A stretch of DNA of 64,000 nt from Pseudomonas sp. GM80 (GCF_000282515.1 NZ_AKJD01000246.1:44117-108116); one strand, 5' to 3'; shown: positions 8,914 through 16,715, counted from the first letter of the stretch. A program made the numbers and translations. Notes: generated by a model not told the origin, from the sequence alone.

Positions 8914-9273
8914 TCACGCTGCTATCCCCATCATCATGCCGAGGATTTGCAGATGCGCGTCATGCAAGCGCTGGTAGTAAGTGTCACGGCCACAGCCGCA
9001 GTGGGCATAACGCAAGCGCATATCCACATCGAGCGTGCAGTAATGCTCGCGCACCACCGTCACCAGCTCGGGCGCAAGGTGCTTGTTGACGATCAGCTCG
9101 AGATCCAACGAACTCTCGAGCGGTGCTCGGAAAGCACGTCGCCCACGGATCAATTGCCCATGGGTCTCCATCATCATGGCGACCATGTTCCCACCAGCGA
9201 GACCTCCACTCGAAAGGTCTGAATGCAACTCCTGAGCCCACGACCGAAGCAGCGAGTCGATCTCCTTAATCAT
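8914..9273 (-). CDS. Late antitermination protein Q-like
   Basis: 119 residues from the ATG at 9273 (MIKEIDSLLRSWAQELHSDL). The C-terminal third reads as a helix-turn-helix of the sigma region 4-like kind found in Pseudomonas phage Q proteins (HCGCGRDTYYQRLHDAH at about 91-107). It lies between the replication gene and the late operon, with an intrinsic terminator downstream before the holin, as expected for a protein that lets polymerase read through into the late genes. Overlaps the end of the primase-helicase gene by 8 bases. Assigned by pattern and context. Confidence 0.55.
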   Translation of the reverse strand: MIKEIDSLLRSWAQELHSDLSSGGLAGGNMVAMMMETHGQLIRGRRAFRAPLESSLDLELIVNKHLAPELVTVVREHYCTLDVDMRLRYAHCGCGRDTYYQRLHDAHLQILGMMMGIAA

Positions 9274-11485
9274 CGAAACAAGGCTCCTCGAACGCTTCCC
9301 GCTGCAACGCCGACGCACCGCCCCACCCTGCCGGCTTCTTATATGCCCAAGGCCGCTGCCCGCTCTTAGTCAATGCAGGCAACCGCACACGTCGCCAACC
9401 CAGCCGATGCATGATCGCCCCGACCCGCATCTGCTCCGGCTTACCCCAATGCCCAAAGTCCAACTTCAAGGCGCTGGTCAAAACATCACTGCCGGTGGTG
9501 GTCTCACCGATCTGCGACTCTTCCAACCAGGTCAGAATCGGCCCTTCCCACTCATCGACTACAAAACGTTCGTCCTGCTCTTCGCCAAACATTGCCGCCT
9601 CATCCAGCGTCACCCACCAGAGATCGCCCGCGTCGTAACAGAACACCGCCTCAGCCCAAAGCTGATCGCGCATCGAGCGCAACAACTCAAGATCCACCTT
9701 GGTACACGCCACCGGCCAATAGCGCCGGTTGCCCGTGGCATCCTTCAGATACTCGTCTTGGTTGGTCGTACCCACGAAAACACACTGGCGTGGCACGTCC
9801 ATCGTTCTGCGGCCGTAGCTCTCGCGGTAAGTGTCGGTGGACGCCGAAAAGAACTGCTTGGCCTTCGTACTCTCAGCCTTGTTGAAGCTATCCAGCTCCC
9901 CCAGCTCGACGATCCACTTGCCTCGGATCGCCTGAAAGCCGTCCTTGTCACCAAGCGCAAACGGCGTGTCCATAAACCACTCGCCGCCGAGAATACTCAT
10001 CGCCGTCGACTTACCGGCGCCCTGCGCGCCTTCCAGAATCATCACCGAGTCAGCCTTGCAACCCGGCTTCATTACCCGCGCCACGGCCGACAACAGCCAA
10101 CGCTTGCCGACCTTCGAAGAATAGTCAGTGGCCTTAACGCCCATGACCTCTGTCAACCAGCTTTCAAGACGCGACACACGATCCCACTCGAGCTTGCGCA
10201 GGTACTGCCGCACTGGATGAAACGCATGGTCATGCGCAACGACGCTCACCGCCTCGATCACATGCGAGGCTTTGACCCGCAAGTTGTACTGCTGCGCGAG
10301 CCACTTCATCACCCGCACGTCATCGATGTCCGCCCAATCGCCCGTGCCGCCGCCGTACGGTGCAGCGCGAAGCTTCACGATCTTCGAACTGAAAGCGCTG
10401 TAGCTGACGACACCTGCCCAACGCTCATCATTGGCCAGAATCAACTCAACGTTCTGCATGTGCGCAATCAACGCACCGCTTTCACTGCGGGCCAGCATAT
10501 CCTTCCAGCCACCAGCGGCCGGAGGCTTGACCACCGCCAACACCTGACGGCGCACCGCCTCCAAACCTTCCGCGACATGCAGATCATTGAAGTCGGTCCA
10601 CTTGTCTTCCCGCTCGCCGGAAAAGATCGGCGCGACCACCTGGCCACCGACAATCAGCGCCGCGTTGTTCGCTTTCTCTTCACCAGGGTTCCAGGCATCA
10701 CCATTCGGCTTCGTGGTCTTCCAGTCATCGTCTCGGCAGATGATCAGCGGGCAACCGGCGAAACGCTCGCGCATGGCCTTGCAAACTACCAACAAATTGC
10801 CCGCATCAAACGCTACGGCCACAGTCAGTGACGTGGCCATATGCAAACTTGCGCCGGTAGCGTAACCCTCACACACCAGCACCGGCTCACCCGGATCCGG
10901 ATGAGGACCGATTAGGTGAAAGGCGCCCTCCTTCGACATACCGTAAGGCCAATAGGACTTGTCCCGGCCGGTGTCCTCTTGCTTGGCCGGGAACACCACC
11001 TGCAGGCCGACAATCTCGTCCCGCACATTGCTCATCGGCACCAGAAACGCACCAGTACGCGGTGCATAACGAACGCCGATACCCACAATCTGCTTACGAT
11101 CCAGATAATCGCTACGGCCCTTCTCCGGCATGCGCTTGAACATACCCGCCGCCCGCTTCGCCGCACGACGTGCCGCGTTGGCCGAGATCTCAGCCGCCCG
11201 GCGCTTGGCCTCTTCCTGCCGAGCGCGCATGACCTCACGCTCTTCGGGCGACGTCCGCCCGGCCTTGACCTTGATCTTCTGAGACTCACCGGAACGCCAA
11301 TCACCGAACGCACCGAAAATCAGCGTGTCGCCCTTCTCCGTGCGCTGTTCGTGAACGACATACCAGCCGTTCTTTTCCTTGCCCTTATCCTGCGAAGTCT
11401 TACACCGCGTCAGCTTGCCGAATACCAGCGGCTGCGCAGGCTCAAGGCCGTAATCTGCGAATTGCCCCAACACCTCATCTAGCAT
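9266..11485 (-). CDS. Toprim/VapE primase-helicase, phage replication protein
   Basis: 739 residues from the ATG at 11485; an upstream frame extension overlaps the neighbouring gene without a ribosome site. The N-terminal part is a primase-like domain with a Toprim signature (PVLVCEGYATGASLHMA about 232-248; later IICRDDD), joined by a basic Ala/Arg-rich helix. The C-terminal half is a virulence-associated E (VapE) ATPase: Walker A GAQGAGKSTAMS near 498-509, and FVGTTNQDEYLKDATGNRRYW. It probably primes and unwinds phage DNA at the origin and is the only recognisable replication protein of this phage. Confidence 0.88.
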   Translation of the reverse strand: MLDEVLGQFADYGLEPAQPLVFGKLTRCKTSQDKGKEKNGWYVVHEQRTEKGDTLIFGAFGDWRSGESQKIKVKAGRTSPEEREVMRARQEEAKRRAAEISANAARRAAKRAAGMFKRMPEKGRSDYLDRKQIVGIGVRYAPRTGAFLVPMSNVRDEIVGLQVVFPAKQEDTGRDKSYWPYGMSKEGAFHLIGPHPDPGEPVLVCEGYATGASLHMATSLTVAVAFDAGNLLVVCKAMRERFAGCPLIICRDDDWKTTKPNGDAWNPGEEKANNAALIVGGQVVAPIFSGEREDKWTDFNDLHVAEGLEAVRRQVLAVVKPPAAGGWKDMLARSESGALIAHMQNVELILANDERWAGVVSYSAFSSKIVKLRAAPYGGGTGDWADIDDVRVMKWLAQQYNLRVKASHVIEAVSVVAHDHAFHPVRQYLRKLEWDRVSRLESWLTEVMGVKATDYSSKVGKRWLLSAVARVMKPGCKADSVMILEGAQGAGKSTAMSILGGEWFMDTPFALGDKDGFQAIRGKWIVELGELDSFNKAESTKAKQFFSASTDTYRESYGRRTMDVPRQCVFVGTTNQDEYLKDATGNRRYWPVACTKVDLELLRSMRDQLWAEAVFCYDAGDLWWVTLDEAAMFGEEQDERFVVDEWEGPILTWLEESQIGETTTGSDVLTSALKLDFGHWGKPEQMRVGAIMHRLGWRRVRLPALTKSGQRPWAYKKPAGWGGASALQREAFEEPCFDD

Positions 11486-11705
11486 GGCGAGCACCCTGTA
11501 GTTCAGCGATGGCGAGACATTCCACACACCGCGTACAGCCGGGCTGCGCCAAACGGCGAGCTTCCGGAATCGGCACATCGCAGGTTTCGCAAAACAGAAA
11601 CGAATGCGCCGTTAAGGCAGGCTTTGCGGCGAGGAGACGTGCAGCCAGCGCTTGATCTATGCGCTCCTGCACCAGGTCATTAGCGAAGTCAGCGATATCA
11701 GCCAC
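11475..11705 (-). CDS. DksA/TraR-type C4 zinc finger protein
   Basis: 76 residues from a GTG at 11705 (VADIADFANDLVQERIDQAL). Four cysteines form CxxC-x17-CxxC (FCETCDV ... PGCTRCVE), and the helical N-terminus is that of the short TraR/DksA family, which binds in the RNA polymerase secondary channel and alters promoter choice. Overlaps the CII-like gene by 8 bases and the primase-helicase gene by 11, so all three are one leftward operon. The GTG was chosen because longer ATG frames run through the CII-like gene. Confidence 0.78.
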   Translation of the reverse strand: MADIADFANDLVQERIDQALAARLLAAKPALTAHSFLFCETCDVPIPEARRLAQPGCTRCVECLAIAELQGARHAR

Positions 11706-12216
11706 GATCAGCACCCCGCGTCGTCTCATTGACGTAGGTGGCGCGGTTGAACATCCCAAGCAGCCCCTGAATCCCCCGAAATACTTGCAGGCGGATCGCG
11801 GCCAGCTCCTCATCAGAAACCACCCCATCACCAATGCTTTTCGCCCAAGTGTCCGCGAGATTCGCCACCTGCCGGAAGTACTCGGCAATTCCAGTGGTCA
11901 ACGTCTCCGGCATGTCATTCGTGTACGCCTCGGCCAGCTCCTGCCAAATCGTGTCACCGACCAACGCATGCACCGCATCCAGAATGCGGCGATCCTTGGT
12001 CAGCTCCAGAATCTCGCCGAACTCTTGAATGTTCACCGTGTGGCTGGGGTGGGTTGGGGAAAGCTTGTGCTGCAGTGTGGTCGCATTCCGGCCGGTGGTG
12101 GCGGCGATGGCAGCGGCGCCGCCGGGGTAGTCCCGAGCGGCATGGTACAGCGCGAGATCGAGCGGCAGAACTTCCCGCTGCGCCCGCTCGACAGAATTCA
12201 GAGCGATACGGCTCAT
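11698..12216 (-). CDS. CII-like regulatory protein, Phage_CP76 family
   Basis: 172 residues. The N-terminal helix-turn-helix (YPGGAAAIAATTGRNATTLQ, about 30-49) and following region match the CP76/CII-like phage regulators, which take part in the lysogeny decision. The rest is helical. The ribosome site AAGGA lies about 9 bases before the ATG. It is the first gene after cro on the leftward transcript, as in lambda, separated from it by a 331-base structured spacer. Confidence 0.82.
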   Translation of the reverse strand: MSRIALNSVERAQREVLPLDLALYHAARDYPGGAAAIAATTGRNATTLQHKLSPTHPSHTVNIQEFGEILELTKDRRILDAVHALVGDTIWQELAEAYTNDMPETLTTGIAEYFRQVANLADTWAKSIGDGVVSDEELAAIRLQVFRGIQGLLGMFNRATYVNETTRGADRG

Positions 12217-12547
12217 GGCATTAATCCTTGTAAGTTGCCAGTGCCGCGCGACATGCAGTGGTGTTACATTTGCCGCGCGGCTTGAAAGGGCCCAAACGCC
12301 GGCTAGATCTTCAGGATCGACACCGGCAACGTGCCGAGGCGAGCAATCCGTTGCTCACCTCTGGCGCAACAGCTGCCCAATCTGTGGTGGAAAAGGCAGC
12401 AACACCAAGGCTTCCGAGCCTTGGAAAGCGCGATAAAGAGAGGTGGATAGCATGTGGTGTGCCCGCCTATCTTTATCGCGACCCGACAGCGCTGTGGTGG
12501 TGCGTGTCGGGAGGAACTGGGCGGCCTTAGGGTCGCCTTTTTTCTTG
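12217..12547 (+). ncRNA. Structured spacer between cII-like and cro; candidate plus-strand antisense RNA
   Basis: No convincing gene. Hairpins: GCCGG 12298-12302 with CCGGC 12323-12327; CCAAGGCT 12405-12412 with AGCCTTGG 12417-12424; CGCGATAAAGA 12429-12439 with TCTTTATCGCG 12470-12480 (perfect); CCCGACA 12482-12488 with TGTCGGG 12505-12511; then a terminator at 12520-12543. The terminator works on the plus strand, although both flanking genes are on the minus strand, so a small rightward RNA opposing the cro-cII transcript is implied. OOP RNA (lambda) and C4 RNA (P1/P7) are functional precedents. No promoter was identified. Confidence 0.4.
12520..12543 (+). terminator. Intrinsic terminator, plus strand
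   Basis: Seven-bp stem with one G-U pair (GGCGGCC 12520-12526, GGTCGCC 12531-12537), TTAG loop, then six T residues on the plus strand. On the minus strand there is no T-run. No plus-strand gene lies upstream within several kilobases. Confidence 0.65.
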
Positions 12548-12808
12548 CTACGCGGCGGCTTTTTGAGGAGCCGAACTGTTCAACAGCCAAGCGGCTTGGA
12601 AAGCATTACCTTTCTGCTTCGCCGAAGCGGCCAACAGCTCAGCGTATTCGGTTTCACCGGTGTAATCCGTTCGAGGCAGGCACCCAGCCTGACGCCATTT
12701 GTTCAATGCCTGGTAGCTTCTACTGCATACCTTCGCAGCGGCCCCGATGCCGCCTACGGCTTCAAACGCGAACGCAATAGCGCTCGGAAAATCTGCGGGG
12801 TCCAACAT
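12548..12808 (-). CDS. cro: Cro-like repressor
   Basis: 86 residues from the ATG at 12808, preceded by a strong GGAGG site at 5-base spacing; an ATG 12 bases upstream lacks such a site. The central helix-turn-helix (GGIGAAAKVCSRSYQALNKW) is of the Cro/YdaS type. It is divergent from cI with 79 bases between starts and heads the leftward early operon through cII, zinc finger and replication genes. It should act in lytic growth by competing for the operators in the intergenic region. Confidence 0.75.
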   Translation of the reverse strand: MLDPADFPSAIAFAFEAVGGIGAAAKVCSRSYQALNKWRQAGCLPRTDYTGETEYAELLAASAKQKGNAFQAAWLLNSSAPQKAAA

Positions 12809-12822
12809 GACAACCTCCACTT

Positions 12823-12839
12823 ATCAACTTGCGGTTGAT
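12823..12839. promoter_or_regulatory. CI/Cro operator O1
   Basis: 17-bp perfect palindrome of half-sites ATCAAC-N5-GTTGAT between cro and cI. It lies just downstream of a TATAAC minus-strand -10-like element (12840-12845), suited to block cro transcription. A further single half-site ATCAAC at 12847-12852 may be the remains of a weak second operator. Confidence 0.72.
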
Positions 12840-12879
12840 GTTATAGATCAACTGACTATTGCGCAACCTTCATGAGACT

Positions 12880-12896
12880 CTCAACTCATGGTTGAT
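12880..12896. promoter_or_regulatory. CI/Cro operator O3, overlapping the cI start codon
   Basis: CTCAAC-N5-GTTGAT, one base off the perfect palindrome at 12823-12839. It covers the cI ATG (12888), so occupancy would reduce cI expression, like an autoregulatory or Cro-preferred site. Confidence 0.65.
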
Positions 12897-13619
12897 AAAA
12901 ATGCTCTCCGCGCAGCTTTCAGCGAGCGCTTACACGAAGCCTTAAACGATGCCGGCGTCCGCAGCCGGGGTCGTGGTGTGGACATCCATCGTCAGTTGAA
13001 AAGCTTGGGGGTGGATAAAACCACGCAGGCCATCAGCAAATGGCTAAACGGCGAAGCAATGGCAGAAGCAGACAGCATGGCTGCGCTTTGCTCATGGTTG
13101 AATGTGCGTCGGGAATGGCTTGAGTATGGCGTGCTGCCAAAAGAGCAGACTGGCGAAAGCAATGTGCGCCAACTAGTTGCTGGTGATGGGAGCAACGTCA
13201 GAAAAATCAACAAGCGCTTCGGAAAAGTTCCTTTGATTTCATGGGTACAGGCCGGTGCCTGGTGCGAAGCGATTTCAAATTTCGAGGCTCATGACGCCGA
13301 CTCTTGGTTATCGTGTCCTGTTCCAATTAGCAACCATGGATATGCATTAAAGGTCCTCGGCGATTCCATGACCAATCCTGGGCCGGGCCGCAGCTATCCT
13401 ACGGGTTGCATTATTTTTGTTGATCCTGAAGCGGAGACTAAGACAGGTGACCGTGTGATTGCCAGAGTTCCGCGTACCAATGAGGCAACATTCAAGATTC
13501 TAGTCGAGGATGCTGGACGTCAGTTTCTCAGACCCATAAATCCGCAATACCCAATCATTGATATTACGGAAGAGACGCACATTTGCGGAAAAGTCGTGGG
13601 ATCATTTATTCCGGAGTAA
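12888..13619 (+). CDS. cI: CI-type prophage repressor with LexA-like peptidase domain
   Basis: 243 residues. N-terminal DNA-binding helices (about 8-80) include an HTH ending AISKWLNGEAMAEADSMAAL. The C-terminal S24 peptidase domain shows the self-cleavage site Ala122-Gly123 (WVQAGAW), nucleophile Ser160 in GDSMTNPGPG and catalytic Lys203 in ATFKILVED. It should hold the lysogenic state and be cleaved with RecA during the SOS response, so the prophage is predicted to be DNA-damage inducible. It probably binds the ATCAAC-N5-GTTGAT palindromes nearby. Confidence 0.92.
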   Translation: MVDKNALRAAFSERLHEALNDAGVRSRGRGVDIHRQLKSLGVDKTTQAISKWLNGEAMAEADSMAALCSWLNVRREWLEYGVLPKEQTGESNVRQLVAGDGSNVRKINKRFGKVPLISWVQAGAWCEAISNFEAHDADSWLSCPVPISNHGYALKVLGDSMTNPGPGRSYPTGCIIFVDPEAETKTGDRVIARVPRTNEATFKILVEDAGRQFLRPINPQYPIIDITEETHICGKVVGSFIPE

Positions 13620-13621
13620 AT

Positions 13622-14629
13622 CTAATAATCCCCATCTACGTTCGAATCCGGGTCTGCTAGCGGATGAGTCTCAGAGTCAAAAAAGTACAAATCCTTATCC
13701 GGCAACTCACGGCTTATTCGCGCCTTGAAAGTGATTATATCAATCTCGCTCATGCCCGGCCAAACGCTGACAGCGATCCTTTCGATATTGCTTCTTTTTA
13801 GCGCATCAATAATATGCTGATCATAATCTCTATGCAAAGAATGCCCCAAAACAACTAGGTTACCCTCAAGACAGCACAACTCCTCATAACAAAATCGAAG
13901 ATAATCATTCCGCCTGATCCGTATATATTTTGAGGAAGAACTCCCCTCAGAAATCATTAGAGGAATTTGCTCTGGATGATCCAAATCAAATAAATCAGAC
14001 AACCGCTCAAAACCCGCACCAACCAACTTCTTAGTCGTACCATCAGGCTTCTCAACCAAATGAACTGCACCATGAAGATAATAGATCACGGTTTTATCGG
14101 ATCTAACATGAACATCACTCAAATCAAAACTATTATCTCCACCCCAGAAAAAATCCCTAAAATCACGAGAATCTCTCATGATCGCCCAGTACGGTATCAA
14201 GTCATAATTCGTCGTAAAAATATCGCGATACTCAGATAGAGTAGCATTCAATCTATTGAGCCCTCGAAAGTCAGGTGGCACATGAGCAAAATTTACAGCC
14301 GCCGATAGAGAGTTCTTAGTATTAGAATACAGACCCTCAATCTGCTCAACTTGAGGAGAGCCTAGCTGGTGATCTACGAGATGAGAGTGATACAAAACCC
14401 TAAGAACATCCTCAAAGTTAGAGGATCTCAAATGTTCGAAAAGCGCTAACGTTTCTCTAACCAAATGCGGCCGAAGCCCAACCCTTTGGGCCACACTAAA
14501 CAAACTTGGATAGTTAAACTCCGACCAAATATTGATACTAAATCCGTTACCCAACAAAAGCCCATTCCATTCATCGCCAGCAATTTCCCCCCAATCCAGC
14601 AGGGCTGAATCAACACCGAGCCGTCTCAT
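13622..14629 (-). CDS. SIR2-like DUF4917 protein, candidate anti-phage effector
   Basis: 335 residues. Motifs of SIR2-like Rossmann proteins appear in order: LLLGNGFS at 24-31 (nucleotide-binding loop), IFTTNYD at 137-143 (shared with SIR2-type defence proteins), YYLHGAVHL at 183-191 with candidate catalytic His186, and VVLGHSLHRDYD at 259-270. The overall pattern is DUF4917. SIR2-like domains in several defence systems hydrolyse NAD+ on infection; this activity is inferred here. The gene is AT-rich, opposite to cI (2 bases between the stops), and 27 bases downstream of the membrane protein gene. AGGG ribosome site before the ATG. Confidence 0.7.
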   Translation of the reverse strand: MRRLGVDSALLDWGEIAGDEWNGLLLGNGFSINIWSEFNYPSLFSVAQRVGLRPHLVRETLALFEHLRSSNFEDVLRVLYHSHLVDHQLGSPQVEQIEGLYSNTKNSLSAAVNFAHVPPDFRGLNRLNATLSEYRDIFTTNYDLIPYWAIMRDSRDFRDFFWGGDNSFDLSDVHVRSDKTVIYYLHGAVHLVEKPDGTTKKLVGAGFERLSDLFDLDHPEQIPLMISEGSSSSKYIRIRRNDYLRFCYEELCCLEGNLVVLGHSLHRDYDQHIIDALKRSNIERIAVSVWPGMSEIDIITFKARISRELPDKDLYFFDSETHPLADPDSNVDGDY

Positions 14630-14656
14630 AATCGCATCCCTTCATAAAACCGAATG

Positions 14657-15289
14657 TTAAAGCTGTGCCTTCCCAGATGACTGCTGCTTTTGAAGAGGCT
14701 CCGCTCTACGATAAAGCGCCATCAATATTTTTAGTTGTATCAATTCATTACCATCAGTAATTTGACCAAGGGCTTTAACTTGCTCTGGCTTAAGATTAAA
14801 ATCTGCCGCGAGCGCCTTCACAGAGTTCCTGATAAATAGCACATCTTCACGAGCGAGCTTCGATTCAGCAGCTTGGACTTCCAACCTCGCTAATTTTCTT
14901 TGATGATAGCCACGCATGACCATATCGTAGGTTCTATTCACTGCTAGTACAGAACCACAAAACGCGGCTACTATAGTTGCAATATCAGTCGCGACACCAA
15001 TCATCCCCGTTAGTTCGATAACGCCAGGGGACGCATATTGAATACGACGTATTTGAAGCCTATCTTCTTCCGGAGTTAAGCTATAAGCACTTCTAAAGAA
15101 GTTTACTACACTATATCCTCCCCTCCATTGAAAACCAGAATACCCAAACTCCTCATCCCGCTCACCATCTATGACACTTTGCAACACATAAAATAAACTA
15201 TAAATCTGTACATACTCTTTGGTATATACCGAAAAATCCTGCAATTCCCACTTTTTATCTAACTTTATTTCGATTTGACCTATTTGCAT
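14657..15289 (-). CDS. Unknown membrane-anchored coiled-coil protein, partner of the SIR2-like gene
   Basis: 210 residues; family not recognised. An N-terminal soluble domain (1-90, aromatic-rich, ending RIQYASPGVIEL at 82-93) precedes one or two membrane segments at about 94-118, then a charged helix with coiled-coil potential (129-155) and a helical C-terminus. This layout (small domain, membrane span, coiled coil) is common in sensor or exclusion proteins of defence cassettes. First gene of a two-gene AT-rich leftward unit with its own AGGG ribosome site. Its function is unknown; a role with the SIR2-like protein is inferred from spacing and shared composition. Confidence 0.6.
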   Translation of the reverse strand: MQIGQIEIKLDKKWELQDFSVYTKEYVQIYSLFYVLQSVIDGERDEEFGYSGFQWRGGYSVVNFFRSAYSLTPEEDRLQIRRIQYASPGVIELTGMIGVATDIATIVAAFCGSVLAVNRTYDMVMRGYHQRKLARLEVQAAESKLAREDVLFIRNSVKALAADFNLKPEQVKALGQITDGNELIQLKILMALYRRAEPLQKQQSSGKAQL

Positions 15290-15435
15290 ACGATTCCCTG
15301 CGATTGGATAGGATCATCGGGATTTACAGCCATCCAATGGCCATCATAGAACTGGAATCTTTCCAAGCACAACCAAAGGCTCCCCACGAGTCGCTCATCA
15401 GTTCCAAGAACATCAACTGAACATCGTTGACAAAA

Positions 15436-15452
15436 ATCAACCATTGGTTGAT
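15436..15452. promoter_or_regulatory. Predicted CI operator upstream of the accessory (left-type) operon
   Basis: ATCAAC-CATTG-GTTGAT, the same half-sites and 5-base spacer as O1 in the cro/cI region 2.6 kb away. It lies 39 bases before the first gene of the rightward operon (15491) and about 150 bases from the start of the leftward SIR2-like cassette, so CI could silence the rightward operon in the lysogen, like lambda OL. Confidence 0.72.
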
Positions 15453-15490
15453 ATTCATCTCACTCTTCCACCACAGAGCGAGGCAACACC

Positions 15491-15667
15491 ATGCACACCA
15501 CGGCAACCCTGCACGTCCACCCGGCCGCTGCCGACCCTATTCGAATCTTCGAGATCCGCCGTCTAGCCCGCGAGTGCGGCTGTTCGTTTGTCACCTCCAA
15601 ACCGAAGCAGAAAGCTCGCACCGCTCATGCGCCATTTGATCCGAATGGCGGGGGGCACGCAGCATGA
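15491..15667 (+). CDS. Small hypothetical phage protein (58 aa)
   Basis: 58 residues beginning MHTTATLHVHPAAADPIRIF; ribosome site GAGG 8 bases upstream. The stop overlaps the next ATG (ATGA at 15664-15667), indicating translational coupling. First gene of the rightward accessory operon, right after the predicted CI operator. Contains RRLARECGCSF, slightly Cys-rich; no family recognised. Confidence 0.62.
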   Translation: MHTTATLHVHPAAADPIRIFEIRRLARECGCSFVTSKPKQKARTAHAPFDPNGGGHAA

Positions 15668-16254
15668 TCAAGTACAAAATCGACAACCGCACCCTGCAGT
15701 TGCTCAACGCCCAGGTCAATCTGAGCGAGACTTTCAACCACGTCCTCCGGACAGCGCCCAAGCGCGAATGCCTGGGGTTCCGCCTTAAGGTTGAACGCGG
15801 TACAGCGCAAAGCGTTTTCGTCGTCGAGATGGGCAGCGAACGCCATACCCTGACGCTCCCGAACGAAAAGAAGATGCACCTCAAGCTGGCCGACTTCATT
15901 GAGGAGATAGCCAACGGCCCGCTCGATCCGAGGAACACCAGCGATCTGCAGCACCGCACGCACGCCAGCCGCGAATATGGGCGCTTCGAAGTCGAGGACA
16001 AGCAGCGGGTGTTCGAACTGGTGCGCACCGGCGGGATGCTCAACCTCGACATGGGCTTCGACACCCCTCTGCAAGTGGCACTGCATCGCACCCAAACCCG
16101 CTCTGGCGCCACCGTCATCCTGAGCATCGGCAACAAAAGCCCGCACACCCGCTGCTTCACCGCGTGCGGTACTGATGTCGAGATTTACGGCCAGGTAACC
16201 CAGTCCATCAACCACATCGCTGCAGCGGCAACCCCTGCCGCGCACTCTGCGTGA
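15664..16254 (+). CDS. Hypothetical phage protein (196 aa)
   Basis: 196 residues; not recognised. Mixed alpha/beta, soluble, no signal or membrane segment. The N-terminus (MIKYKIDNRTLQLLNAQVNL) is followed by a beta-rich segment with ECLGFRLKVERG. Coupled to the upstream small gene through ATGA and 10 bases upstream of the antirepressor-like gene. Codon use resembles its phage neighbours. Confidence 0.65.
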   Translation: MIKYKIDNRTLQLLNAQVNLSETFNHVLRTAPKRECLGFRLKVERGTAQSVFVVEMGSERHTLTLPNEKKMHLKLADFIEEIANGPLDPRNTSDLQHRTHASREYGRFEVEDKQRVFELVRTGGMLNLDMGFDTPLQVALHRTQTRSGATVILSIGNKSPHTRCFTACGTDVEIYGQVTQSINHIAAAATPAAHSA

Positions 16255-16264
16255 GAGGGATGCC

Positions 16265-16549
16265 ATGGAACGTACACTCGCTCAAGCCGCAACCCACCTC
16301 GGCCTAACCCGGCCCAAACTCATTGGTCGCATGCGCGAAAAAGGTCTGCTCAACGAACGAAACCTCCCGGCCTACCCCAACCGTGATCGCGACTACCTGC
16401 GGATCAAGGACGGCCAGTGGTACCACGACCAGCTTGGCATGCAGTACAGCCAATCGACCCGGGTAAAACAACCCGGCATCCGCTGGCTGGCTGAGCAACT
16501 GGACATTGACCTGCCCGCCATCCCGGCAGACACCCGTGACGTGGCCTAG
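16265..16549 (+). CDS. Antirepressor-like protein, KilAC (ANT) domain
   Basis: 94 residues. The whole protein resembles the KilAC/ANT DNA-binding domain: ERTLAQAATHLGLTRPKLIG, then MREKGLLN and YPNRDRDYLRIKDGQWYHD. Such domains occur at the C-terminus of phage antirepressors; this stand-alone copy may antagonise CI or act as a small regulator. It lies in the operon probably under CI control. Confidence 0.72.
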   Translation: MERTLAQAATHLGLTRPKLIGRMREKGLLNERNLPAYPNRDRDYLRIKDGQWYHDQLGMQYSQSTRVKQPGIRWLAEQLDIDLPAIPADTRDVA

Positions 16550-16715
16550 GGAATACGCCCGCCAGATCGTCGCCATGCGGACACGAGAGGAGCGCAACGC
16601 CGCGCTCCTTGAAGTGCCCAAACATCTGCGCGAGCTGACCAAACGCCACTGCCTGAACGCCTGGAACCACCCGGCAAGGACACAACGCAAGGAGGCCCAT
16701 CAAAGCCATGAGTAA
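16536..16715 (+). CDS. Small hypothetical phage protein (59 aa), GTG start
   Basis: 59 residues from a GTG at 16536 giving VTWPREYARQIVAMRTREER, a start pattern I associate with a common small Pseudomonas phage protein of unknown role. A longer ATG frame (16506) reads deep into the antirepressor gene. Helical, basic, rich in Arg and His. Overlaps the previous gene by 14 bases and the next by 8. Confidence 0.6.
   Translation: MTWPREYARQIVAMRTREERNAALLEVPKHLRELTKRHCLNAWNHPARTQRKEAHQSHE

Noticed and set aside
8531..8977. A 148-codon plus-strand frame in the repeat-rich spacer
   Set aside because: Low-complexity composition driven by the GGGACA words, no ribosome site, overlaps the Q-like gene end.
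12258..12590. Open frames on both strands of the cro-cII spacer
   Set aside because: They traverse the hairpins and terminator and overlap cro; no family recognised. The structured RNA explanation fits better, although a small Ash/Icd-like protein cannot be fully excluded.
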